Positions 62,119 to 64,000 of a DNA stretch of 64,000 nt are shown here, in pieces. The notes under the pieces are model-generated. The model ran no database searches. It saw only the letters and a program-made list of their open reading frames with translations, and was not told the DNA's origin. The stretch covers positions 1-64,000 of the forward strand of contig CAJUDM010000020.1 of NCBI GenBank assembly GCA_910584915.1, written 5' to 3'. Position numbers and translations under genes: made by a program. This DNA comes from an uncultured Lachnospiraceae bacterium. Its GTDB lineage: Bacteria; Bacillota; Clostridia; Lachnospirales; Lachnospiraceae. The stretch's first letter is position 1, and the number at the start of each line of letters is the position of its first letter.

Positions 62119-62124
62119 TAATAA
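62109..62124. promoter_or_regulatory. Putative BlaI-type operator at the T7SS promoter
   Basis: TATTGtCAATA is a perfect small palindrome that overlaps the -35 box. It shares TTGACAATA with the site before blaI. BlaI/MecI repressors bind short dyads with ACA/TGT-type halves, so the site is plausible but unproven. Confidence 0.4.
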
Positions 62125-62190
62125 ATAATCTTATTAATAATATCACTGTTTAAATTGATAACTATTTTATGACATTATCTTTAAAATTTC

Positions 62191-62219
62191 TTGACAATAT
62201 TGTTTTTTATATATAAAAT
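62191..62219 (+). promoter_or_regulatory. Promoter of the BlaI-M56 genes with palindrome
   Basis: TTGACA (62191-62196), 17 bp, TAAAAT (62214-62219). ACAATATTGT (62194-62203) is a perfect 10-bp palindrome overlapping the -35, a candidate autoregulatory operator. Confidence 0.65.
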
Positions 62220-62244
62220 CAATTTCAAAAGAGGTGATCACACA

Positions 62245-62646
62245 ATGGGTAAAGGCCCCGCAAAATTGACAGACCGGGAATATAAGGTTATGGAGGTTCT
62301 TTGGAACAGTGAAAAAGATCTGACGATCAACGAGATATCCGAACTCTCTGACGATCGGAAGCTCACTGTCGCCTGCATCGCTCAGGTGATACCGCGTCTG
62401 CTGAAAAAGGAACTGATCCGTGTAGAGAAATTCATTCCGGTCAACACAAAATATGCCCGCACTTTCCGCCCTGAAATCTCCAGGGAGGATTATTCGGAGG
62501 GGGAACTGCTCAGGCTGCTTCAAAAGACAGGAACCAAGGCCATAATCAGTGCGCTGGTAAATTTTACCACTATAAATACAGATAAGGAATTTCTCCAGGA
62601 TCTGGAAGCGTCCATAGAGGAATACATAAGAAAAAAGAAAGGATAA
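62245..62646 (+). CDS. BlaI/MecI-family transcriptional repressor
   Basis: A 133-residue winged-helix repressor. The recognition part is LTDREYKVMEVLWNSEKDLT (about 7-26) and VACIAQVIPRLLKKELI. The C-terminal dimerisation helices end in ASIEEYIRKKKG. BlaI-type repressors are inactivated by cleavage when an M56 membrane protease (next gene) is triggered. The ATG at 62245 has AGAGGTGAT upstream. It is divergent from the T7SS operon, with 213 bp between the two starts. Confidence 0.9.
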   Translation: MGKGPAKLTDREYKVMEVLWNSEKDLTINEISELSDDRKLTVACIAQVIPRLLKKELIRVEKFIPVNTKYARTFRPEISREDYSEGELLRLLQKTGTKAIISALVNFTTINTDKEFLQDLEASIEEYIRKKKG

Positions 62647-62652
62647 CGCCCC

Positions 62653-63768
62653 TTGAGAATTTCTTTGATGACCATACTGTCGATCGTCCTGTCGCTCTCC
62701 ATCCTTCTGGCAATATTTCTTCCACTGTTAAGCCTTGAACGCTGCCTGAAGGTTTTAGATGGCCGCAGAGCGGCAGTATGCTGTATTGCGGTCATGATAC
62801 GCGCACTCATTCCGGTTGAGTTCCCTTTCTCGAAAACGATACGGGTCAGCAGAGTTCTCCCTGACGTACGGGATAAGATGAAATATTCTGTCTCAATGGG
62901 AGGGTTTTCCGTAAAAGTATCCCAGCTGTTACTCTTTGTCTGGATACTGGCCGCCATCATTCTGGTCGCAAAGAAGCTTCTGCTCTATTTTCAGCTACAG
63001 AAAACGATCCGGCGCATTCCCGAATGCAGAGACGCCGCCATTTCGGAGATCCTTCAGGAACTGCAGGAAAAATATTCCTTTACTGGCTCTGTGAGAGTAA
63101 TCCGCACTTCCCTGAATATCAGCCCTCTGGTCTCCGGTATCAGAAACCCGGTGATCGTCCTTCCCGAAAATCCGTTCAGCCGGGAAGAATACCGGATGAT
63201 CCTGGAGCATGAGCTGCTGCACTGCATCCGCCATGATATTCTCTATAAGATCGCGGCGGACCTGCTCTGTTCTGTCTACTGGTGGAATCCTCTGTTTCAT
63301 GTGCTGAAACATAAGATCTTCGAGTTGATCGAACTCGGGAATGACAGACAGATGACAGTTTCTTCCTCTTCTGTCGAAAGACAGGCATACATACAGTGTC
63401 TTTCAGATACTGCCGAAAAGATATGCGATCATCAGATTCCTTTTACTCTTTCTTTCAATAACCATGAGAAAAGAGCGCTCCGCAGGCGGATCCATCTGAT
63501 CGAATGTTACCAAAGCTCCGGGCTGATGAAAAGTTTTTTTGCATTTGCACTGTCACTGGCAGTTTTATGGGGATGTACGTCTTTTACGCTGGAGCCTTAT
63601 GGGGTGTCTGAAGAGGGGGATTATATTATGCTTACCCCGGATAACGCTTATTTTATCAAAAAAAATAATTCATATGAATTGTATTATCAGGACGAATATT
63701 TTTATACTGTTGACTCTATAGAATACTATAATCCTGATATTCCGATTTACCATAGCGAAGGAGAATAA
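62653..63768 (+). CDS. M56-family (BlaR1-like) membrane metallopeptidase
   Basis: A 371-residue membrane protein. Helices lie at about 5-28, 37-52 and 90-112. A zincin site LEHELLHCIRHD (HExxH, about 191-202) faces the cytosol, and another helix is at about 296-313. A short outside tail ends in IYHSEGE. It lacks the penicillin-binding sensor domain of true BlaR1, so the signal it senses is unknown. It starts with TTG, preceded by AAAGGA, 6 bp after blaI. Its stop overlaps the next start. Confidence 0.85.
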   Translation: MRISLMTILSIVLSLSILLAIFLPLLSLERCLKVLDGRRAAVCCIAVMIRALIPVEFPFSKTIRVSRVLPDVRDKMKYSVSMGGFSVKVSQLLLFVWILAAIILVAKKLLLYFQLQKTIRRIPECRDAAISEILQELQEKYSFTGSVRVIRTSLNISPLVSGIRNPVIVLPENPFSREEYRMILEHELLHCIRHDILYKIAADLLCSVYWWNPLFHVLKHKIFELIELGNDRQMTVSSSSVERQAYIQCLSDTAEKICDHQIPFTLSFNNHEKRALRRRIHLIECYQSSGLMKSFFAFALSLAVLWGCTSFTLEPYGVSEEGDYIMLTPDNAYFIKKNNSYELYYQDEYFYTVDSIEYYNPDIPIYHSEGE

Positions 63769-64000
63769 TGAGAATGGAAAAGAAAAATTTGATTAAGATT
63801 TTTTGCATGATCTTCAGCTTCATAATACTGTTGTCCCCCATTTCTGCGATACCCTCACAGGCCGCTGTTATCCCCGCTCAGGCCGCTGCCTCAGGCGGAG
63901 AAACGATCGAACCCCGTGCTCCTGTCATTGAATGGGTATATAAAGTAGAAAACGGCGTAGTATACCGCCGAATGTATAACCACTCCACCGGCGAATGGAT
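63768..64000 (+). CDS. Secreted protein, partial at window edge
   Basis: The first 77 codons or so of a protein with a clear signal peptide (KIFCMIFSFIILLSPISA, then IPSQAAV) and a mature part starting with GGETIEPRAPVIEWVYKVEN. The start may be ATG 63768 (overlapping the M56 stop) or 63774, with AAGGAG upstream. The rest is outside the window. Coupling to the BlaI-M56 pair suggests that it is a target or the sensed partner. Confidence 0.75.
   Translation, partial: MRMEKKNLIKIFCMIFSFIILLSPISAIPSQAAVIPAQAAASGGETIEPRAPVIEWVYKVENGVVYRRMYNHSTGEW

Overview
The window looks like chromosomal DNA of a spore-forming Clostridia member, most likely a Lachnospiraceae-type gut anaerobe. The evidence is the gene content: spoVT, spoVG, a SpoIIQ-like LytM protein, a GlgC/GlgD pair, a flavin reductase-rubredoxin fusion, BMP-type nucleoside ABC import, a DnaD-DnaI pair, and strong GGAGG ribosome sites throughout. 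Species cannot be read from the sequence alone.

Layout. (1) 1-7.4 kb, minus strand: a LacI-controlled sugar operon (regulator, phosphomannose-isomerase-like cupin, lipoprotein binding protein, ABC ATPase, permease, aldo/keto reductase). Three identical 18-bp palindromes lie in front of the regulator and the cupin gene. (2) 7.4-22.5 kb: LytM-type sporulation candidate, EF-hand-like protein, aconitase-family hydratase, glgP, a long (type 2-like) ileS preceded by tandem repeats and no visible T-box, a zinc-ribbon membrane protein, pncB, spoVT, Hrb-like flavoprotein and thymidine kinase. (3) 22.5-29.5 kb: a nucleoside ABC importer (BMP lipoprotein, ATPase, two permeases), a DUF4956/VTC-domain pair and a 33-residue ORF missed by length cut-offs. 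(4) 29.6-42.5 kb: mfd-pth, spoVG, glgC-glgD, murC with a highly structured leader, then dnaD-dnaI-prs behind a cluster of DnaA-box-like 9-mers. (5) 42.6-44.9 kb: tRNA-Gly(CCC), then two riboswitch-controlled transporters: preQ1-I with queT, and yybP-ykoY (Mn2+) with a cation antiporter.

(6) 44.9-62 kb, minus strand, is the accessory region and the most interesting part: a type VII secretion (T7SSb/Esx-like) locus fused with an RHS polymorphic-toxin island. It reads EsaA-like protein, WXG100 protein, EssA-like and EsaB-like proteins, a coiled-coil protein, two further WXG100-sized proteins, then a 1690-residue RHS toxin with a zincin (HExxHxxGxxD) tip and a 4-bp-overlapping, membrane-anchored immunity candidate. 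Downstream is a graveyard of displaced tips and immunity genes: a truncated immunity paralogue interrupted by an IS110-family element with a recognisable bridge-RNA leader, a decayed zincin tip, two paralogous immunity candidates, a decayed RHS core with an intact Cys/His tip and its own overlapping immunity candidate, and an amidase-like tip. It ends in the C-terminal third of EssC, whose front has been lost. All five immunity-type proteins share the same layout (N-terminal membrane helix, outside domain), which suggests that the toxins act outside the cytoplasm.

(7) 62-64 kb, plus strand: a BlaI-type repressor, an M56 (BlaR1-like) membrane protease and the start of a secreted protein, divergent from the T7SS operon. 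Both divergent promoters carry the same TTGACAATA sequence at -35 inside small palindromes, so BlaI control of the T7SS locus is a testable idea.
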